In this document: positions 53,416-61,684 of the stretch, piece after piece
How the letters are laid out: each line of letters begins with the position of its first letter
Numbering within the stretch: position 1 is the stretch's first letter
Source: CADEED01 sp043747875
GTDB lineage: Bacteria; Pseudomonadota; Gammaproteobacteria; Steroidobacterales; Steroidobacteraceae
Length of the DNA stretch: 64,000 bases
Direction of reading: 5' to 3'
NCBI GenBank assembly: GCA_043747875.1
Contig: JAYTOI010000188.1
Location: 19,913-83,912 of the forward strand
Position numbers and translations under genes: made by a program
Notes under the pieces: model-generated
Database searches by the model: none
Told to the model about the DNA's origin: nothing
What the model saw: the letters and a program-made list of their open reading frames with translations, nothing else

Positions 53416-56400
53416 TTAGAACTTCCCGTAATAACCTTCCTTCAATGCGTCGTAGAGATTCGCGGCGCTGTGCTTCTCGCCGTCGTATTCGATCTCCTCG
53501 TCGCCCTTCACCGAAATCTCGCTACCGTCCTCGAGCGTGAACACGTAGGTCGTGTTCTTGAGGTCTTCTTCCTTCACGAGGACGCCCTGGAACGCCTCGG
53601 GGTTGAAGCGGAAGGTGGTGCAGCCTTTCAGTCCCTTCTCGTGAGCGTACAGGTAGATGTCCTTGAAGCTCTCGTACTTGTAATCCGTAGGCACGTTCGC
53701 AGTCTTCGAGATGGAGCTGTCGACCCACGTCTGCGCCGCGGCCTGGATGTCCACGTGTTCTCGCGGCGTGATGTCATCCGCCGTCGTGAAATAGCCAGGC
53801 AGCTGTTCGGCCGGGCTCGTTGAGTTCGGCATCGCACGCGGATTGATGAGCTCGCGATAGGCCAGCAACTCGAATGAGAAGACATCTACTTTCTCCTTCG
53901 TCTTTTTGCCGGGGCGAATGACGTTGCGGAAATAATGATGCGCGAACGAGGGCTCGATGCCGTTCGACGCGTTGTTGGCGAGCGACAGCGAGATGGTGCC
54001 GGTGGGCGCGATCGAGCTGTGGTGCGTGAACCGCGCGCCCACGTTCGCGAGCTGATCGACGAGCCAGGGGGCCGTCTCCGCGACGCGTTGCATGTACTTG
54101 CTGTAGCGCGCGTGCAAGATGCGGCCCGGAATCAGGTCGCCGATCTTCCAGCCGTCCTTCGTCATCTCGGGCCGCTTGCGCAGCATCTCGGCCGTGACCG
54201 AGAACTCTTCTTTCATGATGGGCGCAGGTCCCTTTTCCTTCGCGAGCTCGAGCGCGGCTTCCCAGCCGGCGACCGCCATCTCACGCGAGACGTCCTCCGT
54301 GAACTTGATGGAGTCCTCGGCGCCGTACTTCATGCCGAGGCAGGTGATGGTGCTGCCGAGCCCGAGGAAACCCATGCCGTGACGGCGCTTGCGCAGCAGC
54401 TCGGCGCGCTGCTGCTCGAGCGGCAGGCCGTTGATCTCGCAGACGTTGTCGAGCATGCGCGTGAACACTTTCACGACTTCGCGGTACTCGTTCCAGTCGA
54501 ACTCGGCGAAATCGGTGAACGCGTTTTTCACGAAGCGCGTGAGATTCACCGAGCCCAGCAGGCACGAGCCGTACGGCGGCAGAGGCTGCTCGCCGCAGTT
54601 GTGCGCATGGAAGCCGTTGGCGTCGAACTCGTTGATGCCTGGGATCTGCACGTCGTAGACGTCTTCGACGCCATCGTCCGCCACTTCGGTGATGGTCGCG
54701 ACGAAGCGCTCGCGGTTCAGCGTGCGCTTGTAACTTCCCAGCAGGCGCGCGAGGCGCGCGCGCTTGACCGTGTCCGCGAAACCGATGGTCTCGGCGAAGC
54801 GCGCCACGTTCTCGCCGGTGATCACGAGCTCGTGCTGCGCGCGCTCATAGATGCTGGCGGCGATGCCGAGGCGCAGCAGCATGCGCTGCACGCTTTCGAC
54901 CAGCGCGAGGTCGGCGTTCGCCAGGCGCACGGATACGCCCTTGAGCTGCGTGCCCTGCACGCTGCCGTCGGTGTCGAACAGGCCGCGCAAAAAGCCGCGG
55001 TAGAAATCGCTCGAGGCACGCTCGATGGCCGGCGTGACGGTCTTGCGGCCCGGACGCATGCCGAGGTCGCGCGCGAGGTTGTTGATGGCGGCGACGCCCA
55101 TGCGGAATTCGCCGCGGCCGCGGCCTTCGTACCAGCCCGTGAACTCGGCGCTGCAGCGGCGCGCGGCATCGAGCGCCGCTGCCATGACCGAATGCGGTCC
55201 GCCGACGCCGACGTCACTGTTGCCGACCGCGGGACGCGCCCACACCGTGAGCTCCGCGCGTTCTTCGGTGAGCGTGCCATCGCCGACCAGCAGCCCCATG
55301 AGGTAGCCCTCGTTGACGCCCATGTCGACGTCCAACGCGCTGCGCCATTGCGTGGCGCGGCGATGATCCTGCAGCAGCACCTTGTCGCCGATGACGAGCT
55401 CGCCCGCCGTGCACCATTCGGTGGTGAGACGGAAGCGCGTCAGCATCGAAACGCGGCGCAGCTTGTGGTCGGAGGTGAGGCGCAGCGCATGACCTTCAGA
55501 GGTCTTCACCGTCACGATGGGCTTGAGCGCCGTGCGGAAAAAGCCTTCCGCCGCGCTGTCATGGTCGACACCATCGACGCGCGCCTGGAATTGCCTGCCG
55601 ATCAACTCGCCCACCTGGCGCGGGCCTTCGCTGGTCTGCACCCAGGTGTCAGCCGGCACGCACGGGTTGGTGGCGCGAATGTTCTCGCACCACCAGTTGT
55701 TGTTCATCTCGTTGACGCGGTCGATGAGGATGAAGCCCGGCTCGGCGAAGTCGTACGTGGAGGTCATGATGACGTCCCACATGCGGCGCGCTGGCACCGT
55801 CTTGTAAATCTTGCAGCACACCAGACCGTCATCGCGCGTCACGTAGCTCTTGGAGCTCGGCCATTCGCGCCAGACGAATTTCGACGCGTCATCGAGCTGA
55901 TGCTCAACCGGGTCGTATTCCTTCACCAGCAGCGGGAAGGCGAGCTGCCAGTCCTGATCTGCGCGCACGGCCTTCATGAACTCGTCGGTGATGAGCAGCG
56001 ACAGGTTGAACTGGCGCAGACGGCCGGCCTCGCGCTTCGCGCGGACAAATTCCATGGCGTCCGGATGGCCGACGTCGAACGTGCCCATCTGCGCGCCACG
56101 GCGGCCGCCGGCCGATGACACGGTGAAACACATCTTGTCGTAGATATCCATGAACGACAGCGGGCCGCTGGTGTAAGCACCCGCGCCCGACACGTACGCG
56201 CCGCGTGGGCGCAGCGTGGAAAATTCGTAGCCGATGCCGCAGCCCGCCTTCAGCGTGAGGCCGGCCTCGTGCACCTTGTTGAGGATGTCGTCCATCGAAT
56301 CGCCGATGATTCCCGACACCGTGCAATTGATGGTCGAGGTGGCGGGCTTGTGCTCGAGCGCGCCGGCGTTCGAGGTGACTCGCCCGGCGGGGATGGCGCC

Positions 56401-56628
56401 GCGCCGCAGCGCCCACACGAAGCGCTCATACCACTGCTCGCGCAGCGACTCGTGTTCGACATCCGCCAGCGCGCGCGCGACGCGCTTGTAGGTGTCGTCC
56501 ATGGTCTTGTCGACGGGGGTGCCATCTTTGGCGGACAAGCGGTATTTCTTGTCCCAGATGTCGAGCGACGCCTCCTGGAAAGGAATGGCATCGACGTCTT
56601 TGTGCTCGAGCTTGACCACGCTATTCAT
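53416..56628 (-). CDS. nrdJ: Vitamin B12-dependent ribonucleoside-diphosphate reductase, class II, with intein
   Basis: 1070 codons from ATG at 56628 (residue M of NSVVKLEHKD); a longer in-frame start upstream has no family support. After excision of a 355-residue intein (residues 323-677) the exteins give a 715-residue class II reductase catalytic subunit: INCTVSGIIGD, LKAGCGIGYEFSTLRPRGA, ATNP joined to CGEQPLPPYGS, MGFLGLG, and SLANNASNGIEPSFAHHY. The first extein residue after the intein, the Cys of CGEQ, corresponds to the thiyl-radical cysteine of the NxCxE motif, so no enzyme is active before splicing. It makes deoxyribonucleotides without O2. Two NrdR-like boxes lie upstream. Confidence 0.93.
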   Translation of the reverse strand: MNSVVKLEHKDVDAIPFQEASLDIWDKKYRLSAKDGTPVDKTMDDTYKRVARALADVEHESLREQWYERFVWALRRGAIPAGRVTSNAGALEHKPATSTINCTVSGIIGDSMDDILNKVHEAGLTLKAGCGIGYEFSTLRPRGAYVSGAGAYTSGPLSFMDIYDKMCFTVSSAGGRRGAQMGTFDVGHPDAMEFVRAKREAGRLRQFNLSLLITDEFMKAVRADQDWQLAFPLLVKEYDPVEHQLDDASKFVWREWPSSKSYVTRDDGLVCCKIYKTVPARRMWDVIMTSTYDFAEPGFILIDRVNEMNNNWWCENIRATNPCVPADTWVQTSEGPRQVGELIGRQFQARVDGVDHDSAAEGFFRTALKPIVTVKTSEGHALRLTSDHKLRRVSMLTRFRLTTEWCTAGELVIGDKVLLQDHRRATQWRSALDVDMGVNEGYLMGLLVGDGTLTEERAELTVWARPAVGNSDVGVGGPHSVMAAALDAARRCSAEFTGWYEGRGRGEFRMGVAAINNLARDLGMRPGRKTVTPAIERASSDFYRGFLRGLFDTDGSVQGTQLKGVSVRLANADLALVESVQRMLLRLGIAASIYERAQHELVITGENVARFAETIGFADTVKRARLARLLGSYKRTLNRERFVATITEVADDGVEDVYDVQIPGINEFDANGFHAHNCGEQPLPPYGSCLLGSVNLTRFVKNAFTDFAEFDWNEYREVVKVFTRMLDNVCEINGLPLEQQRAELLRKRRHGMGFLGLGSTITCLGMKYGAEDSIKFTEDVSREMAVAGWEAALELAKEKGPAPIMKEEFSVTAEMLRKRPEMTKDGWKIGDLIPGRILHARYSKYMQRVAETAPWLVDQLANVGARFTHHSSIAPTGTISLSLANNASNGIEPSFAHHYFRNVIRPGKKTKEKVDVFSFELLAYRELINPRAMPNSTSPAEQLPGYFTTADDITPREHVDIQAAAQTWVDSSISKTANVPTDYKYESFKDIYLYAHEKGLKGCTTFRFNPEAFQGVLVKEEDLKNTTYVFTLEDGSEISVKGDEEIEYDGEKHSAANLYDALKEGYYGKF
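54598..55662 (-). mobile_element. Intein with LAGLIDADG homing endonuclease, inserted in nrdJ
   Basis: The inserted 355 residues start with Cys (CVPADTWVQTSEGPRQVGEL; the A block) and end in HN (NGFHAHN; G block), followed by Cys+1. The B-block-like stretch SEGHALRLTSDHKL has a conserved TxxH-type pair. Two LAGLIDADG-type motifs are visible: YLMGLLVGDGTL (about 470-481 of the un-trimmed frame) and YRGFLRGLFDTDGSV, both with an acidic residue, so the endonuclease may be active. The F block reads VEDVYDVQIPGINEFDANG. Insertion lies exactly before the catalytic cysteine codon of NPCGEQ. Confidence 0.93.
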
Positions 56629-56805
56629 GGATGGGTAGTTCTCCCCGATGTTCCGGTCCAAGTTCTTTCGGCCTGTCGCCGATAGCCCAACCGGAGGAAA
56701 AGAACGGCCCAAGCCCGTAGTTCTTACGAGTCTGCGTTTACGAGCGGACTGCTGTCAGGCAGCCCGCCATTCCTCTCCCCGGCTCCCCAACCATGCAATG
56801 TCGCG

Positions 56806-56821
56806 ACACAACATCTTGTGT
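56806..56821. promoter_or_regulatory. NrdR-box-like palindrome 1
   Basis: ACACAACATCTTGTGT matches the 16-bp NrdR consensus ACACWATATMTWGTGT in the outer half-sites (ACACA and TTGTGT). It lies 178 bp upstream of the nrdJ start on the minus strand. NrdR represses ribonucleotide reductase genes when dATP is plentiful. Confidence 0.75.
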
Positions 56822-56983
56822 TGGGGTCGGAAGACTAAGCACGTCAAACTCAAGCGTCAAGAAACATCCTTGTCATAATTGAAGTTCGATATATTCAATA
56901 TGATTCAGATAGTTACGAGATACAGTGCGGTGAAAAGTGCCTGTCAATAAGGGGATTTTTTACAAATTGTCAATACAGGCCGG

Positions 56984-56999
56984 ACACAAGAACTTGTGT
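56984..56999. promoter_or_regulatory. NrdR-box-like palindrome 2
   Basis: ACACAAGAACTTGTGT is a nearly perfect palindrome with the same outer half-sites as box 1. Its centre is 178 bp from that of box 1, about 17 helical turns, whereas NrdR boxes are usually about three turns apart. Confidence 0.7.
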
Positions 57000-57028
57000 C
57001 CACCCCCTGCCCACCGGGTACCCACAAG

Positions 57029-57037
57029 TCATCCACA
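57029..57037. promoter_or_regulatory. DnaA-box-like 9-mer
   Basis: TCATCCACA differs by one base from the DnaA-box consensus TTATCCACA and is followed by GGTTATT. Single DnaA boxes occur in some nrd promoters. One match is weak evidence. Confidence 0.35.
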
Positions 57038-57102
57038 GGTTATTGGGGGTCGTAACGCAAAGAGCGCCGAAACGTGGACGCGAAAAGCGAGATTTCAACC
57101 CG

Positions 57103-57130
57103 CTTGAAACGACTTTCACGGGCCCTAGAT
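57103..57130 (+). promoter_or_regulatory. Sigma-32-type heat-shock promoter of hsp20
   Basis: CTTGAAA (57103-57109), a 13-bp spacer and CCCTAGAT (57123-57130) fit the sigma-32 consensus CTTGAAA / CCCCATNT. Transcription would start near 57137, about 80 bases before the hsp20 ATG. Confidence 0.7.
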
Positions 57131-57218
57131 CGGGGCCCATGGAAGACGACGTCTGCGCGACGCGGCGCTCGTCCCGGGAATAGTTAGTTAGTCCACACCA
57201 GACTGAAAGGAGATAGAC

Positions 57219-57638
57219 ATGACTGTTGTGCGTTACGAGCCTTGGGGCCTGTTGAACCGACTGCGGCGCGAACTCGATCAGAGCTTCGAGTCTGCCGCAA
57301 ACGACGCGTCCTGGACGCCTCCGGTCGACATCCACGAAGAGGCCCAGCAATTTGTGGTGCGCGCGGATCTGCCCGGCGTGAGGCCGAGCGACATCGAGAT
57401 CACGGCGGAGCGCGGAGTGCTCGCGCTGCGCGGCCAGCGCAGCCTAGAACAGCGCCAGGACGACGGCCACTACTCGCGCGTCGAGCGCGTGAACGGCAAG
57501 TTCGTGCGTACGTTCACGCTACCGGAGAACGTGCAGACGGATGCGATCAAGGCGCAATTCAAGGACGGCGTCCTGGAGCTCAAGATCCCGAAGGTCGCGA
57601 AGCCGGAGCCACGGCGCATCGAGATTCACGCTGAGTAA
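57219..57638 (+). CDS. Small heat-shock protein, Hsp20/alpha-crystallin family
   Basis: 139 residues; ribosome site AAGGAGA seven bases before ATG. A short N-terminal arm (MTVVRYEPWGLLNRLRREL) precedes an alpha-crystallin domain from about 33 to 135: PPVDIHEEAQQFVVRADLPGVRPSDIEITAERGVL, then LRGQR and RTFTLPENV, with the FKDGVLELKIPK segment near the end. It is an ATP-independent chaperone that holds unfolding proteins. The sigma-32-type promoter upstream supports heat induction. Confidence 0.93.
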   Translation: MTVVRYEPWGLLNRLRRELDQSFESAANDASWTPPVDIHEEAQQFVVRADLPGVRPSDIEITAERGVLALRGQRSLEQRQDDGHYSRVERVNGKFVRTFTLPENVQTDAIKAQFKDGVLELKIPKVAKPEPRRIEIHAE

Positions 57639-57643
57639 CCGGG

Positions 57644-57671
57644 TGGGGACAGACTTCAGTCTTACCTCACG
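57644..57671. repeat. REP-like imperfect palindrome after hsp20
   Basis: GTGGGGACAGACT (57644-57656) and AGTCTTACCTCAC (57659-57671) pair at 10 of 13 positions. It shares GGGGACA with the repeats at 14348 and 30830. Confidence 0.5.
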
Positions 57672-57714
57672 CAACGGGGAGCGCAAACCCTCGAGATCCG
57701 CCACCTTCACGAAA

Positions 57715-57739
57715 GGGCGATGTATTCAACATCGCCCTC
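57715..57739. terminator. Bidirectional hairpin between hsp20 and the small membrane gene
   Basis: AGGGCGATGT (57715-57724) and ACATCGCCCT (57730-57739) are perfect 10-bp reverse complements around ATTCA, followed by CTTCGTTT. It separates the convergent hsp20 and small membrane protein genes. Confidence 0.75.
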
Positions 57740-57745
57740 TTCGTT

Positions 57746-57937
57746 TCAGCGCCGGCCCAACACGCGCGCGGGCAACATAATGACTGCCCGGAACAACTCG
57801 AACACTCCTTCGACGGCGATCCCGAGCAGCCGAAACGGCAGCAGAATCAACCACACGAAGGGCCACAACAAAAGTGCCAGCAGCGCCAATGGCCAACAAA
57901 CCACCAACAGCAGGCACCACAAGAGAAAACTGAGCAT
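57746..57937 (-). CDS. Small hydrophobic membrane protein
   Basis: 63 residues from ATG at 57937, which has GGAGG upstream at a spacing of about ten bases; ATGs at 57955 and 57961 are also in frame. Almost wholly hydrophobic: MLSFLLWCLLLVVCWPLALL and LLWPFVWLILLPFRLLGIAV form two likely membrane segments, ending ARVLGRR. I recognise this as a recurring short membrane protein of gammaproteobacteria but with no known function. With the longer starts it would overlap the divergent degP-type start. Confidence 0.6.
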   Translation of the reverse strand: MLSFLLWCLLLVVCWPLALLALLLWPFVWLILLPFRLLGIAVEGVFELFRAVIMLPARVLGRR

Positions 57938-57959
57938 CGTTTGAGTATCCTCCATCGTC

Positions 57960-59366
57960 ATGTTCAACCGTCCGAAAAATCTGCTCAAAACAAACACGGC
58001 CGCCGCCTGCGTACTCCTCGGCAGCCTGGTCCTTTCCAGCCATGCCGCCCTGCCCCAGGCAGTGGGCGACGCCCCCGTGCCGACGCTGGCGCCCATGATC
58101 AAGCGCGTGTCGCCGGCCGTCGTGAACATCGCCACCCGCGGCACCGTCCGCGAGCGAGCGCCTCAGAACCCGCTGCTCGAGGACCCCTTCTTCCGCCGGT
58201 TCTTCGACATCCCCGACCTGGGCCCTCGAGAGCGGCAGTTCCAGAGCGCGGGCTCCGGTGTCATCTTTGATGCACGAAACGGCTACATAGTTACAAACGC
58301 CCACGTCGTCGATAACGCCACCGAGATCACGGTGACGCTGCAGGACGGCCGGGACCTCACGGCCACCGTCGTAGGCAGCGACGTACCCTCCGACGTCGCG
58401 GTGCTCAAAGTACCCCCGGACACCCTCATTCAGATCGCGCTCGGGGATTCCACCCGCCTCGAGGTGGGTGACTTCGTGGTCGCCATCGGCAACCCCTTCG
58501 GGCTGCAGCACACCGTCACCTCCGGCATCGTCAGCGGCCTCGGCCGCTCCGGCATCAACACCGAGGGCTACGAGGACTTCATCCAGACCGACGCGTCGAT
58601 CAACCCGGGCAACTCGGGCGGCGCGCTGGTGAACCTCAAAGGCGAGCTGGTCGGCATCAACAGCGCCATCCTCTCGCGCTCGGGCGGCAACATCGGCATC
58701 GGCTTCGCAATCCCGGTCAACATGGCCCGCAGCATCATGGACCAACTGCTCAAGTACGGCTCGGTCAAGCGCGGATTGTTAGGCGTGAACATCGTGACGC
58801 TGACGCCGGACACGGCGAAGGCGCTGGCGCTGCCCGACAACACGCAGGGCGTCCTGGTCTCTCAGGTCACCGAAGACTCCGCCGCGCAGCGCGCCAGCAT
58901 CAAGCCCGGCGACGTCATCACGTCCATCAACGGCAAAACCATCAAGTCGAACAGCGAGCTGCGCAATGCCGTCGGCCTCTCTCGCGTGGGCGACAAACTC
59001 GATGTCGCGCTGATCCGCGACCGCAAGCCTCTGCACGTCACCGCGGTCATCACCGATCTCCCCGCCAGGACCCCGACCGCGCAGAAGAAGGGCGGCGGCG
59101 GCGGCGCCGACGCGGGCCCGGTGCATCCGGGCCTCGAAGGCGCGACGCTCGCCGACGACCCCGAGGGCGGCGTGCTGGTGCGCGCGGTCGAGCCGCGCAG
59201 CACCGCCTCACAGCTGATGCGCACCGGCGATCGCATCGAGGCCGCGAACCGTCAGACCGTCGGTACCCTCAAGGAGCTGCGCGACGTCGCCAAGCGCGGT
59301 GGCGCGCTGGTGCTGCGCGTAAGGCGCGACAACCGCATCGTGCTGGTTCCCTTGCGCGCGCCCTGA
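57960..59366 (+). CDS. DegP/HtrA-type periplasmic serine protease
   Basis: 468 residues with a signal peptide ending SSHAA. The trypsin-like triad is His115 (TNAHVV), Asp145 (SDVAVLK) and Ser219 (NPGNSGGAL). Two PDZ domains follow: about 275-365 (GLLGVNIVTLTPD, QRASIKPGDVITSINGK) and 390-465 (VLVRAVEPRSTASQLMRTGDR). It degrades or refolds damaged envelope proteins. Its ATG is within 25 bases of the divergent small membrane gene's start. Confidence 0.93.
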   Translation: MFNRPKNLLKTNTAAACVLLGSLVLSSHAALPQAVGDAPVPTLAPMIKRVSPAVVNIATRGTVRERAPQNPLLEDPFFRRFFDIPDLGPRERQFQSAGSGVIFDARNGYIVTNAHVVDNATEITVTLQDGRDLTATVVGSDVPSDVAVLKVPPDTLIQIALGDSTRLEVGDFVVAIGNPFGLQHTVTSGIVSGLGRSGINTEGYEDFIQTDASINPGNSGGALVNLKGELVGINSAILSRSGGNIGIGFAIPVNMARSIMDQLLKYGSVKRGLLGVNIVTLTPDTAKALALPDNTQGVLVSQVTEDSAAQRASIKPGDVITSINGKTIKSNSELRNAVGLSRVGDKLDVALIRDRKPLHVTAVITDLPARTPTAQKKGGGGGADAGPVHPGLEGATLADDPEGGVLVRAVEPRSTASQLMRTGDRIEAANRQTVGTLKELRDVAKRGGALVLRVRRDNRIVLVPLRAP

Positions 59367-59382
59367 TGGTGAACTGCGCGCC

Positions 59383-60603
59383 TTGACCGACGTCCTCGTC
59401 ATCGGCGCCGGCCCGGCCGGCGCGGTGGTCTCCGCCCTGCTCGCGCGCCGGGGCTTCGACGTGCTGGTGCTCGAGCGGCAAAACTTTCCACGTTTCTCCA
59501 TCGGCGAGAGCCTGCTCGCCTGCAGCATGGAACTGCTGCAGGAGGCCGGCATGGTCGATGCCGTGCTGGCGCGCAATTTCCAGTTCAAGAACGGCGCGGT
59601 ATTCGACCGCGATGGCGAGCACTCGGAATTCAATTTCAGTGACAAGTCCAGCCCGGGCCATGCGTTCACGTTCCAGGTGCCGCGCGCCGACTTCGACACC
59701 ACGCTCGCGGCCGAGGCGGGGCGCCAGGGCGCGCGCGTGCGCCACGAAGTGGAGATCACCGCGGTGGATTTCAGCGGCGAGCGCCCGCGCGTCACCAGCC
59801 GCTCCGCCGACGGCATCGAGGTGCATGAGCCGCGCTTCGTGCTCGACGCTTCCGGCTTCGGACGCACGCTGCCCAAACTACTCGGCCTCGAACGGCCGTC
59901 GTCTTTCCCGCCGCGCGCCGCGATCTTCACGCACGTGCGCGACGGCATCGTGTCCGGCGCGTTCGATCGCCAGAAGATCCGCGTCGGGATCCATCCGCAG
60001 GACCGCGCGGTGTGGTCGTGGCTGATCCCATTCTCGAATGGCCACTGCTCGGTGGGCGTCGTGGCATCGATCGAGCATCACCGCGCGCGCGGTGGCACGC
60101 CCGACGAGCAGTTCTGGGCGGCGATGCGCGCCGAGCCGCGCCTGCACGACCTGCTCAAGAATGCACAGACCGCGCGTCCCGTGGGCGAGATCATCGGCTA
60201 TGCGGCCGCGGTTTCGAGCCTGCACGGCCGACACTTCGCGCTGCTCGGCAACGCCGCCGAATTCCTCGACCCGGTGTTCTCGTCGGGCATCACCATCGCG
60301 ATGAAGTCCGCGAGCCTCGCCGCGAGCGCGCTCGACAAACAACTGCGCGGCGAGACAGTCGACTGGCAGCGCGAGTTCGCCGAGCCGCTGATGTACGGCA
60401 TCGAGACCTTCCGCAGTTTCGTGGCCGGCTGGTACGACGGATCGCTGCAGGACGTCATCTTCTATCCGCGTCAGCGCCCGGAAGTCCGTCGCATGATCTG
60501 CTCGATCCTTGCAGGCTACGCCTGGGATCGAGACAACCCGTACACCGGCGCACACTCCGGCCGGCGGTTGCGCGCGCTGGCGGAATTCTGCCGTCTCAAC
60601 TAG
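59383..60603 (+). CDS. FAD-dependent oxidoreductase, halogenase-like
   Basis: 406 residues from a TTG at 59383, 17 bp after the protease stop; no ATG or GTG fits. The FAD-binding motif VLVIGAGPAGAVVSALLARRG is followed by FPRFSIGESLLACS. AVWSWLIPFSNG holds the WxWxIP motif typical of flavin-dependent halogenases and their relatives (it keeps the enzyme from acting as a monooxygenase). DASGFGRTLPKLLG and GNAAEFLDPVFSSGI are also family-typical. The family includes geranylgeranyl-reductase-like and halogenase-like enzymes; halogenation is possible, but the substrate is unknown. No flavin reductase gene is next to it. Confidence 0.8.
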   Translation: MTDVLVIGAGPAGAVVSALLARRGFDVLVLERQNFPRFSIGESLLACSMELLQEAGMVDAVLARNFQFKNGAVFDRDGEHSEFNFSDKSSPGHAFTFQVPRADFDTTLAAEAGRQGARVRHEVEITAVDFSGERPRVTSRSADGIEVHEPRFVLDASGFGRTLPKLLGLERPSSFPPRAAIFTHVRDGIVSGAFDRQKIRVGIHPQDRAVWSWLIPFSNGHCSVGVVASIEHHRARGGTPDEQFWAAMRAEPRLHDLLKNAQTARPVGEIIGYAAAVSSLHGRHFALLGNAAEFLDPVFSSGITIAMKSASLAASALDKQLRGETVDWQREFAEPLMYGIETFRSFVAGWYDGSLQDVIFYPRQRPEVRRMICSILAGYAWDRDNPYTGAHSGRRLRALAEFCRLN

Positions 60604-60691
60604 GGCCCTCTGGTCAGATCGCTGCGTCGCGCGCCTGCCACGGCGCACCGCAATCCGCGCACCAACGCGCGCTTGACCCCGATGCGGACGC

Positions 60692-61684
60692 GTGAAAAAA
60701 GATGACGGCGTGATACTGACCGAGCTCCCCGATCTGTCCCCGCATCCGCTTTCGGCGGCCGATGCACGGTTCCGGCACGCGTTTTACAGGCGCTGGGGCC
60801 GCGAGAACTGCGTCGTGTCGGGTGTCGCGCGCCACGCGGAGTACGGGCAATTTCGCCAGATGTTGTCCGTCAAGTGCGTCGCGCGCGGCACCGAGGAGTA
60901 CTTCGTCGAACGCCGGCGGATTACCGTCAGCGACGAGACGTACCTCGTGCTCAACGAAGGCCGCACCTACGGCAGCCTGCTGTCCGCGCCGCAGCCTTCC
61001 TACAGCTTCGCAATATTCTTCCGCCCCGGGCTGGCCGCCGAGATCGCGGGCGGCCTGGCGCGCACGGCCGATCAGTCACTCGACGATGGCGCCGTCGAAC
61101 GCGCCGCACCGCTGGAATTCGCGGAGACGCTGCGCTGCCACGATTCGCTGGTGTCGCCGGTGCTGCGGTTCATGCAGCGCGAGATCGCGGCCGGAGTGCG
61201 CGACGAGAACTGGCTCGAGGAGCAATGCCAGTTCCTCGTGGCCCGCCTGATCCGCGCGCGGCGCGCGCACACCGCGGCGAACGGCGACCCTAGCGCGCCG
61301 CGCGGCACGCGTCGCGAGATCCTGCGCCGTCTGCAGCTCGCCATCGACTTCATGCACGCGAATCTCGCGCACGACATCACCCTCGAGAGCATCGCGGCGG
61401 CGGCGAATCTGTCGCGCTTTCATTTCCTGCGACTGTTCACGCGCGCGCACGGCTGCACGCCGTTCGCGTACCTGCGCGGCTTGCGCACGCGCCGCGCGCT
61501 CGCGCTGCTGGAGTCGACCACGGGCTGCGCGCACGGCATCGCGCGCCAAGTCGGCATGACGCGCCACGCGCTGTGGCGCAGCCTGTGCGAGCTCACCGGC
61601 GCGGGCGCGCGGCTGCGCCGGCGCGATGCCGACGGCCGGGCGCGCGCCGCATTCCTCGCAGCAAGCGACGGTCTTTCTAGTTAG
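60692..61684 (+). CDS. AraC-family transcriptional regulator
   Basis: 330 residues from GTG at 60692. The C-terminal half (about 215-310) has two helix-turn-helix units: AIDFMHANLAHDITLESIAAAANLSRFHFLRLFTRAHGCTPFAYL and ALALLESTTGCAHGIARQVGMTRHALWRSL. The N-terminal part is cupin-like in composition (VSDETYLVLNEGRTYG) and probably senses a ligand. It overlaps the convergent gene by 8 bp at the 3' end. It may regulate the halogenase-like gene, 88 bp upstream. Confidence 0.85.
   Translation: MKKDDGVILTELPDLSPHPLSAADARFRHAFYRRWGRENCVVSGVARHAEYGQFRQMLSVKCVARGTEEYFVERRRITVSDETYLVLNEGRTYGSLLSAPQPSYSFAIFFRPGLAAEIAGGLARTADQSLDDGAVERAAPLEFAETLRCHDSLVSPVLRFMQREIAAGVRDENWLEEQCQFLVARLIRARRAHTAANGDPSAPRGTRREILRRLQLAIDFMHANLAHDITLESIAAAANLSRFHFLRLFTRAHGCTPFAYLRGLRTRRALALLESTTGCAHGIARQVGMTRHALWRSLCELTGAGARLRRRDADGRARAAFLAASDGLSS

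Larger units (their letters stand above)
56629..57218. promoter_or_regulatory. Divergent regulatory region of nrdJ and hsp20
   Basis: 590 bp without a gene, unusually AT-rich in the part 56870-56980. It carries two NrdR-like palindromes, a DnaA-box-like 9-mer and, nearer the hsp20 gene, a sigma-32-type promoter. A short ATTGAA...TTCAAT inverted pair lies at 56878-56899. No cobalamin riboswitch motif was recognised. Confidence 0.6.

Noticed and set aside
53935..56118. Long plus-strand open frame of 727 codons antisense to nrdJ
   Set aside because: Composition is Arg/Ala/His-rich typical of the complement of a high-G+C gene; no family motif, and nrdJ on the other strand is certain.
56629..57218. 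Cobalamin riboswitch upstream of nrdJ
   Set aside because: Expected for a B12-dependent enzyme in some bacteria, but no B12-box-like conserved core was found; NrdR-type boxes explain the region better.
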